A stretch of 64,000 nt of DNA, taken from the NCBI GenBank assembly GCA_036399055.1, contig DASWNX010000030.1, positions 62,001 through 126,000 on the forward strand, in the 5' to 3' direction. Shown here piece by piece: positions 18,284-28,685 of the stretch. This DNA comes from Jatrophihabitans sp. Lineage in GTDB: Bacteria; Actinomycetota; Actinomycetes; Mycobacteriales; Jatrophihabitantaceae. The notes under the pieces are model-generated. The model saw only the letters and a list, made by a program, of their open reading frames with translations. It was not told the origin of the DNA and did no database searches. Within the stretch, counting starts at the first letter, position 1, and every line of letters begins with the position of its first letter. A program made the position numbers and the translations under genes.

Positions 18284-18684
18284 GCGGGCGTCAACCCGAG
18301 CACTGCGTTGACGCGCGACACCAGGTCTCTGGGGCTGAACGGCTTGACGATGTAGTCAGCCGCGCCCACGGCGAAGCCGGAGGTGATGTCGAACTCCTGG
18401 CTCTTGGCCGTCAGCAGGATGACCGGGATGGCGCGGGTGCCCGGGTCTTTCTGCAACCGGGTGAGGATCTCGATGCCGGAGATGCCGGGCATCATCACAT
18501 CGAGCAGGGCGACGTCGGGCCGGTGCTTGTGCGTCGCGGCCAGCGCCTCGGGGCCGTTGCTGTAGGCCAGCACCTGGTAGCCGGCCGCGCTCAACTTGGC
18601 TTTCACCAACTCGCGGATGTCGCGGTCGTCCTCGGCGATGAGCGCGACCGGAAGTCGTCTCTCGGGCGTCGGCTCGTTCGTCAT
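18280..18684 (-). CDS. Single-domain response regulator (receiver only)
   Basis: 134-aa CheY-type receiver with no output domain. Acidic pocket EDD near residue 18, phosphoacceptor Asp in VALLDVMMPG, Thr/Lys positions in LLTAKSQ and VKPFSP. It is first in a two-gene operon with the kinase, overlapping by GTGA. A stand-alone receiver must act by protein contact or as a phosphorelay partner. The ATG is preceded by GGGGAGAAAGG. Confidence 0.9.
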   Translation of the reverse strand: MTNEPTPERRLPVALIAEDDRDIRELVKAKLSAAGYQVLAYSNGPEALAATHKHRPDVALLDVMMPGISGIEILTRLQKDPGTRAIPVILLTAKSQEFDITSGFAVGAADYIVKPFSPRDLVSRVNAVLGLTPA

Positions 18685-18748
18685 GGCGGTGAGCCTTTCT
18701 CCCCGTTGCTACAACACTGGTGGTTCTGGCCCCCGTCAGCCCCATAGA

Positions 18749-20329
18749 TCATCCCGCGGATGACTCCGGACGCAAGCCGCAACGCAGTTGGACATGCATA
18801 GCAAATCTATCCCGTCCCCCTGATTGGTCAATTCCGGCTGCCTGCGTGGCCCGGCGCAACCGGTACCGGATGGTGGTGGGATGCAGGTGCATCTGGGTCG
18901 CGACCTGCCCGACGTCCGAGCCGGCTTCCAGGTAGTTCAGCAGCGTCCAGGCGCCGTCGGGATCGTCGGCGATCAGGGCGCTGATTCGAGGATCGAGCAG
19001 ATGCCCTTGCTCGGCAAGGCAATTCTCGACCGCGGTGATCAGCAACTGGGGCCGGGCGGTGTCGAAACCGACCACTGCGTCGGTTCCGGCGACGCCGAGC
19101 GCCAGCTCCGCGCCCCGGCGCGAGTGCGCCGCCGCCAGAGCCGAGTCCACTCTCGGGCCGATCGCCGCTCGAGCGGCCGGGTCCAGGTGCCGGCGCACCG
19201 CGGTCATCGCCCGACGCAGCATCGCCGTGGCGGGAGTCACGCTGTCCAGCGCCGGCAGCAGCAGGTAGACCCGGCCCTGGAACTGCTCCACCAGCGCGGC
19301 GCGCCGGTAGGCGGCGGCGTGCACGGTGAGGATGGCAACCAGGTCCTCCAGCTGCGATCCGGCGGTGGCGGCGTCGCGGGCCTGCGCGCCGAGCTCGACC
19401 ACCGCGACCGCGCACGGCTGCCGGGCTACCCGCCCGAGCCGGGCCGGCAGGCCGGGCGGCACGGCGCCGCCGGCAGGACCCTCGCCTAAGCCGGCGCCCA
19501 GCAGGTCGGCCAGCTCCGTGCCTGAGCTCACCGGCCGCCTGCCCCTGGAGACCAGCTGGGCCGCGGTGATCCGGGCCGCGCCCAGCAGCGCCTGCTCGGC
19601 GTGCGGCTCGAAGTCGCCGCTGCCCTGCTGCAGCCAGATGACGCCCAGCTGCCGGTCACCGGCGAACACCCCGACAGCCAGCCGGCGGCGCACCCCGAAC
19701 TCGGGGTGCTCGGCGATCTCGACCACTTCCTCCGACGAGGCGAGCCGGTCATAGACGCCCCACTCGCGCAGCAGCGCCAGATACTGCGACGGGCCGCTGC
19801 GTCCCAGGATCGACAGCCGTCGCAGCTCATCGACCTCGTCGCTGGAGCGTGAGTAGGCCAGCACCCGCGCCGAGGTGTCCTCGATGGTGACCAAGCCGCC
19901 GGTCAGGGTGGCGATCGTCTGCGCCAGCTCGGCCAGCTCGTCATCGGCCCTGATGGAGGCCGGCGCCAGCCGCCTCAGCAGCTGCCGGTGCAGCTCGTTC
20001 CAGCCGTGCTCAGCGTCCAGCCAGCTCAGGCTGACCTGCTCGGCGGCCGCCAGCCGCTCCAGCGCGGCCTGCTCGCCGGCGGTGGCCGGCCGGCGCAACA
20101 GCACTGCCGCCGCCGCGCCGCTGCGGGCGCTGGCCAGCAGCTCGGGGGCGCCGGCCGGGCCGACGCCCACGCCCAGCACCAGGTCTCCGGCTGCCAGCGC
20201 GGCGCCCGGGTCCTGCGGGTCGGCGATCGCGACCGAGGTCGCCGTGGGGTGGCGCTCCAGAAGGGCGACCGCGGCAGCGGCGGCGTCTTTGCTCGAATAA
20301 GCGGAACTCATATCCAGGATGTTATCCAT
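18749..20329 (-). CDS. pruC: PucR/CdaR-family transcriptional regulator of proline use (PruC-like)
   Basis: 526 aa. The C-terminal PucR-type HTH reads VGQVATQMHLHPTTIRYRLRRA (about 480-510), preceded by a GGDEF-related mid region (SLARVA-type; residues about 270-430) and a GAF-like sensor part, the usual CdaR/PucR order. It is divergent from pruA with only 34 nt between start codons, the same arrangement as M. tuberculosis pruC (Rv1186c)-pruA-pruB, where it activates proline catabolism. The start is uncertain: ATG 20329 (MDNILD) or the next ATG at 20311 (MSSAYSS, preceded by CTGGA). The later start would leave more room for the shared promoter. Confidence 0.85.
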   Translation of the reverse strand: MDNILDMSSAYSSKDAAAAAVALLERHPTATSVAIADPQDPGAALAAGDLVLGVGVGPAGAPELLASARSGAAAAVLLRRPATAGEQAALERLAAAEQVSLSWLDAEHGWNELHRQLLRRLAPASIRADDELAELAQTIATLTGGLVTIEDTSARVLAYSRSSDEVDELRRLSILGRSGPSQYLALLREWGVYDRLASSEEVVEIAEHPEFGVRRRLAVGVFAGDRQLGVIWLQQGSGDFEPHAEQALLGAARITAAQLVSRGRRPVSSGTELADLLGAGLGEGPAGGAVPPGLPARLGRVARQPCAVAVVELGAQARDAATAGSQLEDLVAILTVHAAAYRRAALVEQFQGRVYLLLPALDSVTPATAMLRRAMTAVRRHLDPAARAAIGPRVDSALAAAHSRRGAELALGVAGTDAVVGFDTARPQLLITAVENCLAEQGHLLDPRISALIADDPDGAWTLLNYLEAGSDVGQVATQMHLHPTTIRYRLRRATQAAGIDQSGGRDRFAMHVQLRCGLRPESSAG

Positions 20330-20363
20330 TTCGAGCAGCCACGCGGACTTCTAAAGGCCTACC

Positions 20364-22031
<1,668 letters not shown>

Positions 22032-22036
22032 CCGCG

Positions 22037-22969
22037 ATGGCGCTGCTTCGCCAGCCGTTGCTGGCCGCCGCCCGCTCGCCGCGGCTGCGGTCGGTGGCCG
22101 AGAAGTCCAGGCTGACCCGCCCGGTGGTGAACCGGTTCGTGGCCGGCGCCACCGAGGCCGACGCGCTGCGGGCGACCGCCGAGCTGGCGGCGGCAGGGCT
22201 GTCGACCACCCTGGACTTCCTCGGCGAGGACACCACCTCCGCCGAGCAGGCCGAGCACACCGTCCAGGCGTACGAGTCGGTGCTGGCCGGCCTGGCGGAG
22301 GCCGGCCACGCCGCCCGCGCCGAGGTGTCGGTGAAGCTGTCGGCCATCGGCCAGGCGCTGCCTGGGGACGGTGAGCGGATCGCGCTGGAAGGCGCCCGCA
22401 GGATCTGCCAGGCGGCGGCGAACGTGGGCACCACGGTGACCATCGACATGGAGGACCACACCACCACCGACTCGACGCTGGACATCGTCGTCAAGCTGCG
22501 GCAGGACTTTCCGTGGGTCGGGGCTGTGTTGCAGGCCTACCTGCGCCGGACCGAGGCCGACTGCCGCGAGCTGGCCACGGCCGGCTCGCGGATCAGGCTG
22601 TGCAAGGGCGCCTACGCCGAGCCCGAGTCGGTGGCCTTTCAGGGCGAGGAGGTCGAGGACTCCTACCGCCGGTGCCTGGGCGTGCTGTTCGGCGGCAAGG
22701 GTTATCCGATGGTGGCCAGCCACGACCCGGCGATGATCGCCGCCGCCCGCTCGCTGATCGTCCAGAACAAGCGGACGCCAGACAGCTACGAGTTCCAGAT
22801 GCTGTACGGGATCCGGCCCGAGGAGCAACGCGTGCTCGCCGCGGCCGGTCACCGGGTGCGCGTCTACGTTCCCTACGGCGACGAGTGGTACGGCTACTTC
22901 ATGCGACGGCTGGCCGAGCGGCCGGCGAACCTGACGTTCTTCCTGCGGTCCTTGACCTCCAAGAAGTAG
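22037..22969 (+). CDS. pruB: Proline dehydrogenase
   Basis: 310 aa, monofunctional FAD-dependent proline dehydrogenase (proline to pyrroline-5-carboxylate). TIM-barrel motifs: VSVKLSAIG, VTIDMEDHTTTDSTLDI, RLCKGAYAEPESVAFQ, VASHDPAMI, and the C-terminal VYVPYGDEWYGYFMRRLAERPAN that contacts substrate and FAD. Operon with pruA (5-nt gap); regulated presumably by the divergent PucR-type protein. It converges on imuB with a 27-nt gap. Confidence 0.96.
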   Translation: MALLRQPLLAAARSPRLRSVAEKSRLTRPVVNRFVAGATEADALRATAELAAAGLSTTLDFLGEDTTSAEQAEHTVQAYESVLAGLAEAGHAARAEVSVKLSAIGQALPGDGERIALEGARRICQAAANVGTTVTIDMEDHTTTDSTLDIVVKLRQDFPWVGAVLQAYLRRTEADCRELATAGSRIRLCKGAYAEPESVAFQGEEVEDSYRRCLGVLFGGKGYPMVASHDPAMIAAARSLIVQNKRTPDSYEFQMLYGIRPEEQRVLAAAGHRVRVYVPYGDEWYGYFMRRLAERPANLTFFLRSLTSKK

Positions 22970-22996
22970 CGGGCCCCTTCTGTCTGGGCCAGCGGG

Positions 22997-24568
22997 CTAG
23001 TCATAGAGCGCCTCCAGCAGCCACTGCTGGGCGGCGAGGTCAAAGCACACCAGGTAGGCGCGCCCGCTGACGTCGACCAGTTGCATCCGGGCCAGCTGCC
23101 GGGCCGACTCGGGGTCCCACCAGCGCTCGTCCACCGGCCACGGCCCGGCCCAGGCGGTGATCGGCGCGCCCGGCGCTGTGCGGTCTGCGGGATCGGCGCA
23201 CTCGGCGGTCCCGACGTAGAGAGCCGGCGCGGCCGGGACGGCCCCGCGGTCGGTGACCAGCACCGTCCGGCCGGCCTCGTCGAGCACCCGGACCGGCTGC
23301 GGAGGGTCGATGATCACCGACGGCGCCGGAGACGGCAGCCGGCCCGGCCACGGCCCGGACGAGGCCTGCTCGCGATCATCACCCCACGGCACCAGCCGAG
23401 TGCGCTGCGCCGGCCCACGGCCACCGCCGAGCACCGGGGTCAGCACCGAGCCGTGGCCCAGCAGGGTCTGCACCCTGGCCAGCGCCCGGTGGACGCGCTC
23501 GTCCGCCGCCCCGTCACCACCCCAGAGGGCATGCTGGTTGGCGCCGGTGGGAACCGTCTCGACCGGGGTCAGCCGCAGCAGGCTCACCGGCCCGGACGGC
23601 GCGTTGAGCTCGCCGGCGGCCCGGTTCAGCCAGCCCTCCAGCTGCCAGCGGACCCGGTCGGTCACGTCGACGGCGGTGAGCACCCCGGCATGGCGCCAGC
23701 GACGCACCGTCTCCTCGCCCCGGTCGGTCTGGGCCACCAGCTCGAAGCAGGTGCAGGCCAGGCCGTGCTCGGACAGCTCCGAGACGAACCGCTCGATCGC
23801 GCCGCGGGCGCTGAAGGCGATGGTGTCGACCCGGTCCAGCGGCGGTTCGAGGTCGATGCTGACCTCGAACTCCGTGGGCGGCAGCCGGCCGGCGATCGGC
23901 CGGCTGTCCAGACCGGCTGCCTGCCGGTGCGCCCACGCTCCCGCCGGGCCGAACCGGGCCTGGGCGTCGGCGGCGGGCAGCGCGGCGAAGGCGCCCAGGG
24001 TGCGGATGCCCAGCCGGGTCAGCAGGTCGACCAGGCCCGGCTCCTCCAGGGTGCTGATCGGCAGCTCGGCCAGGAACCGGGCTGAGCCGCCCGGTGGGAT
24101 GAGAACGCCGCGGCGGGCGGCCTGCTCGGCGGCGAAGGCCCCGTCCGCGACTCCGATCAGCACGTTCTCGGTGTGCTCGGCGATGGCGCGCGCCAGGGCG
24201 TGCAGGACGCCCGCCTCACCGCCGAAGTACCGGGTGGGGCCGCGGACCCCGATCATGGCCAGCCCCGGGCGTCCGAGCTCCACCCCGAGCGCCACCGACT
24301 CGATCGCGGTCAGCACGGGCTCAAAGGCACGGGCCTCCGCGGCCAGGTTGCGCGGCAGGATCACCAGTTCGGGGCAGCGCGCCTGGGCCTCCCGCCGGCG
24401 CAGGCCGCGCTTGACGCCGTGCTCGCGCGCGGCCTGGGAGCAGGCGATGACCCGGTTGGCGGTGAGCACCGCGACCGGTTCGGCCTCGGACAGGCCGGCC
24501 CCGGCCCGGGCGACGGTGACCGGCCAGTCCGGGCACCAGACCGCGGCCATCCGGGGTGGGGCGGTCAT
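22997..24568 (-). CDS. imuB: ImuB, catalytically inactive Y-family polymerase-like mutasome hub
   Basis: 523 aa. Y-family polymerase fold in which the metal-binding acidic residues are missing: the first motif, DxDxFFASVE in active DinB enzymes, reads AAVWCPDWPVTVA, and the second (SIDE in DinB) is replaced by GVRGPTRYFGG. Known ImuB proteins are non-catalytic adapters that bring ImuA', DnaE2 and the beta clamp together. A helix-hairpin-helix region is seen in LVDLLTRLGIRTLGAFAALP and a little-finger region follows; the C-terminal 150 residues are the interaction part. A canonical clamp motif is not obvious to me. It follows imuA' with a 19-nt gap in the same SOS operon. Confidence 0.93.
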   Translation of the reverse strand: MTAPPRMAAVWCPDWPVTVARAGAGLSEAEPVAVLTANRVIACSQAAREHGVKRGLRRREAQARCPELVILPRNLAAEARAFEPVLTAIESVALGVELGRPGLAMIGVRGPTRYFGGEAGVLHALARAIAEHTENVLIGVADGAFAAEQAARRGVLIPPGGSARFLAELPISTLEEPGLVDLLTRLGIRTLGAFAALPAADAQARFGPAGAWAHRQAAGLDSRPIAGRLPPTEFEVSIDLEPPLDRVDTIAFSARGAIERFVSELSEHGLACTCFELVAQTDRGEETVRRWRHAGVLTAVDVTDRVRWQLEGWLNRAAGELNAPSGPVSLLRLTPVETVPTGANQHALWGGDGAADERVHRALARVQTLLGHGSVLTPVLGGGRGPAQRTRLVPWGDDREQASSGPWPGRLPSPAPSVIIDPPQPVRVLDEAGRTVLVTDRGAVPAAPALYVGTAECADPADRTAPGAPITAWAGPWPVDERWWDPESARQLARMQLVDVSGRAYLVCFDLAAQQWLLEALYD

Positions 24569-24587
24569 GACGGGCAGCCCTGCCGGC

Positions 24588-25523
24588 TCATAGCCACAAG
24601 TCGGCGCCGCGGGGCCGGGCCGAGCGCCCGCGGCCGATCGCCGCCACCCGCAGCTGGCGCTGCCGGAGCCGGCCGTACCCCCGGTCGATTCCGACCCAGC
24701 GACCGTGGGTGGCCGACAGCTCGATCTCCACGGCAGGCCAGGACGCGGCCTGCTGGCCGAACAGCACCAGGATGGCGCCCTTGCTGCGAGCCCGTGCGGT
24801 CAGCCGGCGCGCCTCGCCATCGGTGATCCCGCCGTTGCGTCCGAACGCCCCGGGATCACCACCGTCCCGGTCGGCGGGGACACCGCCGGCGCCGCCCGGC
24901 CGGGCGACCACCACGTCCACGGCGTCGAGCAGGGCGCCGACCGCGGTGGTCCAGGACGACCCGGTCCAGCCCGGCTCCCAATTGCCATTCGGTCCGGTCC
25001 TCGCTCCTGCGTCGCTGCGATCCTCCCTCATCGGGGGGCTGATGATCGCCAGCCGTTCCAGCTCCATGCCGGCCTCGTCGGCGGCCTCCGCGCTGATCGC
25101 CGGCATGCCCACCATCGCCGTCCAGGCGCCGGCGGCCGAGGCCGGGCCCAGCAGGGCGAGCAGCAAGGACACCGACGAGGTGACCGCCACGGTGCTGCCC
25201 CGGCGCAGCCCGTCCGGCAGCAACTGCCTCAGCCCGGGTGGCACCGGAAGCGGCGGCAGCGTCGGAGTGGTGAGGGGGTTGAGGGCGCCGGCCTGCTGCG
25301 AAGCCAACTCCGCCCGCAGCTCGGCTCGCTGCTCGGCGCGCAGCACCGGGCGCCGCAGCGGGAGCGCTGCCGGGTGGCTGAACGGATCTGGCTCGGCTAC
25401 CGCGTAGGCGCCGTCGCTGTCGTCGAAGCGAGCGGCTTCGAGGTCGTGGTCGGGGTCGGGACAGAGGTCGTGATCGGAGGCGAACTCCGCTTCCGGAAGG
25501 TCCTGGAAGCCGGCGGCGGTCAC
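24588..25523 (-). CDS. imuA': ImuA' (RecA-like accessory protein of the SOS mutasome)
   Basis: 311 aa from GTG 25523. The conserved core LRQLLPDGLRRGSTVAVTSSVSLLLALLGPASAAGAW matches the ImuA'/RecA-like family; the P-loop is degenerate (TSSVSLL instead of GxxGxGKT). The N-terminal 70 residues are acidic and variable. The open frame extends to 25691, but that extension would be read through the LexA box and the core promoter. With TTGACA at 25553-25558 and AGCATA at 25529-25534, transcription should start at or next to this GTG, giving a leaderless mRNA. First gene of the imuA'-imuB operon. Confidence 0.88.
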   Translation of the reverse strand: MTAAGFQDLPEAEFASDHDLCPDPDHDLEAARFDDSDGAYAVAEPDPFSHPAALPLRRPVLRAEQRAELRAELASQQAGALNPLTTPTLPPLPVPPGLRQLLPDGLRRGSTVAVTSSVSLLLALLGPASAAGAWTAMVGMPAISAEAADEAGMELERLAIISPPMREDRSDAGARTGPNGNWEPGWTGSSWTTAVGALLDAVDVVVARPGGAGGVPADRDGGDPGAFGRNGGITDGEARRLTARARSKGAILVLFGQQAASWPAVEIELSATHGRWVGIDRGYGRLRQRQLRVAAIGRGRSARPRGADLWL

Positions 25524-25528
25524 GTTCC

Positions 25529-25558
25529 TATGCTCGAACAATTGTTCGATTATGTCAA
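25529..25558 (-). promoter_or_regulatory. Core promoter of imuA'-imuB
   Basis: Minus strand: -35 TTGACA (25558-25553), 18-nt spacer, -10 AGCATA (25534-25529), then 5 nt to the GTG at 25523. The LexA box fills the spacer. Confidence 0.75.
25534..25549. promoter_or_regulatory. LexA (SOS) box of imuA'-imuB, perfect palindrome
   Basis: TCGAACAATTGTTCGA is a perfect 16-bp palindrome identical to the optimal actinobacterial LexA site pattern. It lies between -35 and -10, so repressor binding would exclude RNA polymerase. Confidence 0.93.
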
Positions 25559-25683
25559 TGTAGATCATGCAGTCACGGCCGCCGACGCGGCAGTCACCAG
25601 GGCAGTGTCGCGCTGGAGGCTCGACCGCCGGCGCGGCCTGAGTTCCGCCGCAACGCGCGACCCACCGCCGGGCACAATGAGCT

Positions 25684-26055
25684 GTGACCACCTGCCCGTG
25701 CGGTTCCGGCGAGCCTTACGAGTCCTGCTGTGGCAGGTATCACCTAGGTGAGGCGCAGCCGCCGACCGCGGTCACCCTGATGCGCGCCAGGTACACCGCC
25801 TTCGCCCGAGGCGAGGAGGAGTTCCTCGCCTCGACCTGGCATCCCTCCACCCTGCCCCGCGGCCCGCTCGTCGATCCCTCGCTCAGCTGGGTGGGCCTGC
25901 ACGTCACGGCTCAGACCGGCGGCGGGCTGCTCGACGCCACCGCCACGGTGCGCTTCACCGCGCGCTACCTCCGGGCAGGCGTGCCGGGCAGGTTGACCGA
26001 GACCAGCCGGTTCACGCGTCTGCGCGGGCGCTGGACCTATCTCGGCCCCACCTGA
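25684..26055 (+). CDS. YchJ-like SEC-C/UPF0225 protein
   Basis: 123 aa. The N-terminal CPCGSGEPYESCCGRYH is the SEC-C zinc-binding motif (C-x-C...CC/H), followed by the conserved TAVTLMRARYTAFARGEEEFLASTWHPST of the YchJ/UPF0225 family with its NTF2-like fold. Function in the cell is unknown; these are small cytosolic proteins. GTG start with CACAAT 5 nt upstream. Monocistronic, converging on the GtrA gene. Confidence 0.87.
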   Translation: MTTCPCGSGEPYESCCGRYHLGEAQPPTAVTLMRARYTAFARGEEEFLASTWHPSTLPRGPLVDPSLSWVGLHVTAQTGGGLLDATATVRFTARYLRAGVPGRLTETSRFTRLRGRWTYLGPT

Positions 26056-26070
26056 GCCGAACGCCGGCTC
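26054..26070 (+). terminator. Hairpin in convergent spacer
   Basis: GAGCCG and CGGCTC form a 6-bp GC stem with a 5-nt loop overlapping the YchJ-like stop codon; the gap to the GtrA stop is 23 nt. No U tract. Terminator role is inferred from position. Confidence 0.4.
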
Positions 26071-26078
26071 TAGCCACC

Positions 26079-26606
26079 TCAGCCTGCGCGCAGCACCGTC
26101 TCGGGGTCCTCATCAGGGTCGACGCGGTCACGGGGGTCATCGGGGTCCCGGTCCGGCAGGCCGGCCGCCACCCGGTCCGGGTGCAGGAACACGAAGCGCT
26201 TGTAGGCCCAGAACCGGAAGATCGTGCCGAGGCCGATGGTGAACAGGTTGACCACGTTCATCACCAGCACGTGATGCTTGAAGTGCAGCGGGTAGGAGAA
26301 GATCGCGATGATGACCAGCGCCACCAGCAAGGCGATCAGGTTGATCAGGAAGAAGAACCCGGCTTCGCGGCCGAGCTTGCTGCGGGCCCGGTGGGAGAAC
26401 GAGAGGTTGCGGTTGCCGACGTAGGTCACCCCGGTGGCGACGATGGTCGAGACCGACTTGGCGGTGATCTGGCCGTGGTCGAAGAGCAGGTTGAACAAGA
26501 GCAGATCGATGATGAAACCCACCGCGCCGACCATGCCGAAAGCCGCGATCTCTTTGACCAGGATGCGCCACGATCCGCGGACGTGGTCGATAAGTGAGGA
26601 AGGCAT
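26079..26606 (-). CDS. GtrA-family membrane protein
   Basis: 175 aa from the chosen ATG. Four hydrophobic spans in the GtrA arrangement; FGMVGAVGFIIDLLLFNLLFD, VATGVTYVGNRNLSFSHR and FRFWAYKRFVFLHP are typical. GtrA proteins are thought to move polyprenyl-linked sugars across the membrane for cell-wall glycans. The C-terminal 25 residues are charged Asp/Arg-rich. The frame extends to 26651, but TACAAT lies 8 nt before the ATG at 26606, fixing this start. A GtrA gene next to purK is also found in M. tuberculosis (Rv3277-Rv3276c). Confidence 0.88.
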   Translation of the reverse strand: MPSSLIDHVRGSWRILVKEIAAFGMVGAVGFIIDLLLFNLLFDHGQITAKSVSTIVATGVTYVGNRNLSFSHRARSKLGREAGFFFLINLIALLVALVIIAIFSYPLHFKHHVLVMNVVNLFTIGLGTIFRFWAYKRFVFLHPDRVAAGLPDRDPDDPRDRVDPDEDPETVLRAG

Positions 26607-26614
26607 CGCTGCCG

Positions 26615-26620
26615 ATTGTA
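26615..26620 (-). promoter_or_regulatory. -10 element of the GtrA gene (TACAAT)
   Basis: Near-perfect -10 hexamer 8 nt before the ATG, with no ribosome-binding site between them. Confidence 0.6.
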
Positions 26621-26693
26621 CGGCCGGGCGGCACGGGGCAACGAATCTCACGCCGGCGCCAGGCCGCGGCGTGTCACTCCTCTCAGGCCGGAG

Positions 26694-27401
26694 TCAGCAG
26701 CTGAGCCGGACGGCGCCTTGCACCACCTGACGGACAAGCTGAGGGCTGCCCTGCCAGCCGGACGGCTGGAAATCCTCCAGGACGGTGCTCAGCGCGAACT
26801 GCGCGCTCAGCTCGTGCCACACCTGGGCCCGGCGCAGCATCGCGTGCCCCTCTCCGTACACCGTCACCAGGCTCACCGCGGCGCCGGCGGCCTCGATCCG
26901 GCCGGCGTAGACCTCCGTGCCGGCGGGTGAGGTCATCCGGTCGGCGCTGCCGTGCATCAGCAGCACCCGGCGGCCGGCGAGTTGGCTGACCGGCTCGTGG
27001 GCCGGCAGCCAGGGCGCCAAGGCGACCACCCCCCGCACCTGTGGGTGACCGCCGATCCGCAGGGCGGTCCGGCCGCCCATCGAGTGCCCCACCACGCTGA
27101 TCGGCAGGCCGGCAAAGCGCTCGGTCAGCTGCCGCAGCGCCCATTCGGCGTCGTTGACCGGCGCCGGGCTGCCCGTGGCGGCGTTCCAGCCACGGCTGGC
27201 GTAGCGCAGCCGGGCGACCGCCACCCGCCCGGCGCCGCGGCGGGCGATCCGGCGGGCGAACGGGACCATCCGCAGCACCGCCACCTGGTGAGCCCGCACC
27301 GGGTCGGTGCTCAACTCCCGCCCGCCGTGCAGCACCAGCACCACAGCCTCGCTGCGACGCCGGCCGGTCTCCACCGACAGGCGCGGGGTGGCGGTGATCA
27401 T
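26694..27401 (-). CDS. Alpha/beta hydrolase (dienelactone hydrolase-like)
   Basis: 235 aa. Small serine hydrolase: oxyanion strand AVVLVLHGGREL, nucleophile elbow VVGHSMGGRTAL, Asp in LLMHGSADRMTSPAG and His in YGEGHAML, the full triad. No signal peptide, so cytosolic; substrate unknown. Codon GTG at 27410 is in frame three codons earlier, but TACGGT at 27409-27414 sits 7 nt upstream of ATG 27401, which I take as the start. Divergent from purK across 96 nt. Confidence 0.85.
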   Translation of the reverse strand: MITATPRLSVETGRRRSEAVVLVLHGGRELSTDPVRAHQVAVLRMVPFARRIARRGAGRVAVARLRYASRGWNAATGSPAPVNDAEWALRQLTERFAGLPISVVGHSMGGRTALRIGGHPQVRGVVALAPWLPAHEPVSQLAGRRVLLMHGSADRMTSPAGTEVYAGRIEAAGAAVSLVTVYGEGHAMLRRAQVWHELSAQFALSTVLEDFQPSGWQGSPQLVRQVVQGAVRLSC

Positions 27402-27483
27402 GGCTGCCACCGTACCCAGGCGGCGCCCGACGCAGCCTGCGACCCAGGGCGCCGCGCTGGTCAGCGGCCGCCGGCACAGGCGC

Positions 27484-27489
27484 TAGATT
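27484..27489 (+). promoter_or_regulatory. -10 element of purK (TAGATT)
   Basis: TAGATT followed by 8 nt and the GTG start of purK, no Shine-Dalgarno. Supports the chosen start and a leaderless transcript. Confidence 0.5.
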
Positions 27490-27497
27490 CCACGACT

Positions 27498-28685
27498 GTG
27501 GATAGCCGAACCGGACTGCCGGTCGTGGGCATGGTGGGCGCGGGTCAGCTGGCCAGGATGACCCACCAGGCCGCCATCGCCCTGGGGCAGTCGCTGCGGC
27601 TGCTGGCCGACTCCGCCGACGACGGCGCGGCCATGGTGGCCGGTGACGTGCAGGTCGGGGACTACCGGTCGCTGGCGGACCTGCGCCGCTTCGCCGCCGG
27701 CTGCGACGTGCTGACCTTTGACCACGAGCACGTGCCGGGCGAGCACCTAGAGGCGTTGGCCGCCGAAGGGGTGCTGGTGCTGCCCTCGGCGCCGGCGTTG
27801 AGATTCGCCCAGAACAAGGCTGAGATGCGCCGCAAGATGGCGGAGCTGGGAGTGGCCGGGCCGGCCTGGCGGGACCTGTCGACCGAGGCCGATCCACGGC
27901 AGGCGCTGGTGGACTTCACCGACCGGGTCGGCTGGCCGGTGGTGGTCAAGGCGATCTCGGGCGGATATGACGGCAAGGGCGTCTGGATCCTGGACTCGAT
28001 AGCCGACGCCGAGCCGCTGCTGGCGGCGGGCACCGCGCTGCTGGCGGAGGCCAAGGTGGACCTGGACTTCGAGATCGCGGCGGTGGTGGCCCGCTCGCCG
28101 TTCGGCCAGGGCGCGGCCTGGACTCCTGTGGAGACGGTCCAGCAGGACGGGATCTGCACCGAGGTGATCGCCCCCGCGCCCCGGCTGAGCGACGAGCAGG
28201 CCGAGACGGCCCAGCAGCTGGCGCTGCGGATCGCCGCTGAGCTCGACGTCGTCGGGGTGCTGGCGGTGGAGATGTTCATCGAGCGCGGCGGCGCGCTGCT
28301 GGTCAACGAGCTGGCGATGCGGCCGCACAACTCAGGGCACTGGACGATCGAGGGCTCGCGTACCTCGCAGTTCGAGCAGCACCTGCGCGCGGTGCTCGAC
28401 TACCCGCTGGGGGCGACTGCCCAGACCGCGCCGGTGGTCGTGATGGCCAACGTGCTCGGCGGCCCGGACGACACCGAGCCGGCGCTGGACGAGCGGGTGC
28501 ACCACCTGATGGCCAAGTGGCCCGACGTCAAGATCCACCTGTATGGAAAAGGGTTTCGTCCTGGCCGCAAGGTCGGCCACGTCACTGCGCTGGGCGATGA
28601 CCTGCGGCTGGTCCGCGAGCGGGCCCGGGCGGCGGCGGACTACCTGTCCCTGGGGGAGCGAGCGAAGGTGGATGCCCATGACTAG
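27498..28685 (+). CDS. purK: 5-(carboxyamino)imidazole ribonucleotide synthase PurK
   Basis: 395 aa. ATP-grasp enzyme converting AIR and bicarbonate to N5-CAIR in purine synthesis. [18 protein letters not shown] opens the N-terminal nucleotide-binding domain; [14 protein letters not shown] is the ATP-grasp glycine loop; [31 protein letters not shown] carries the metal- and substrate-binding residues. The frame is open far upstream but GTG 27498 gives the normal family length. The stop overlaps the start region of purE, so the two successive enzymes are coupled. Confidence 0.96.
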   Translation: MDSRTGLPVVGMVGAGQLARMTHQAAIALGQSLRLLADSADDGAAMVAGDVQVGDYRSLADLRRFAAGCDVLTFDHEHVPGEHLEALAAEGVLVLPSAPALRFAQNKAEMRRKMAELGVAGPAWRDLSTEADPRQALVDFTDRVGWPVVVKAISGGYDGKGVWILDSIADAEPLLAAGTALLAEAKVDLDFEIAAVVARSPFGQGAAWTPVETVQQDGICTEVIAPAPRLSDEQAETAQQLALRIAAELDVVGVLAVEMFIERGGALLVNELAMRPHNSGHWTIEGSRTSQFEQHLRAVLDYPLGATAQTAPVVVMANVLGGPDDTEPALDERVHHLMAKWPDVKIHLYGKGFRPGRKVGHVTALGDDLRLVRERARAAADYLSLGERAKVDAHD

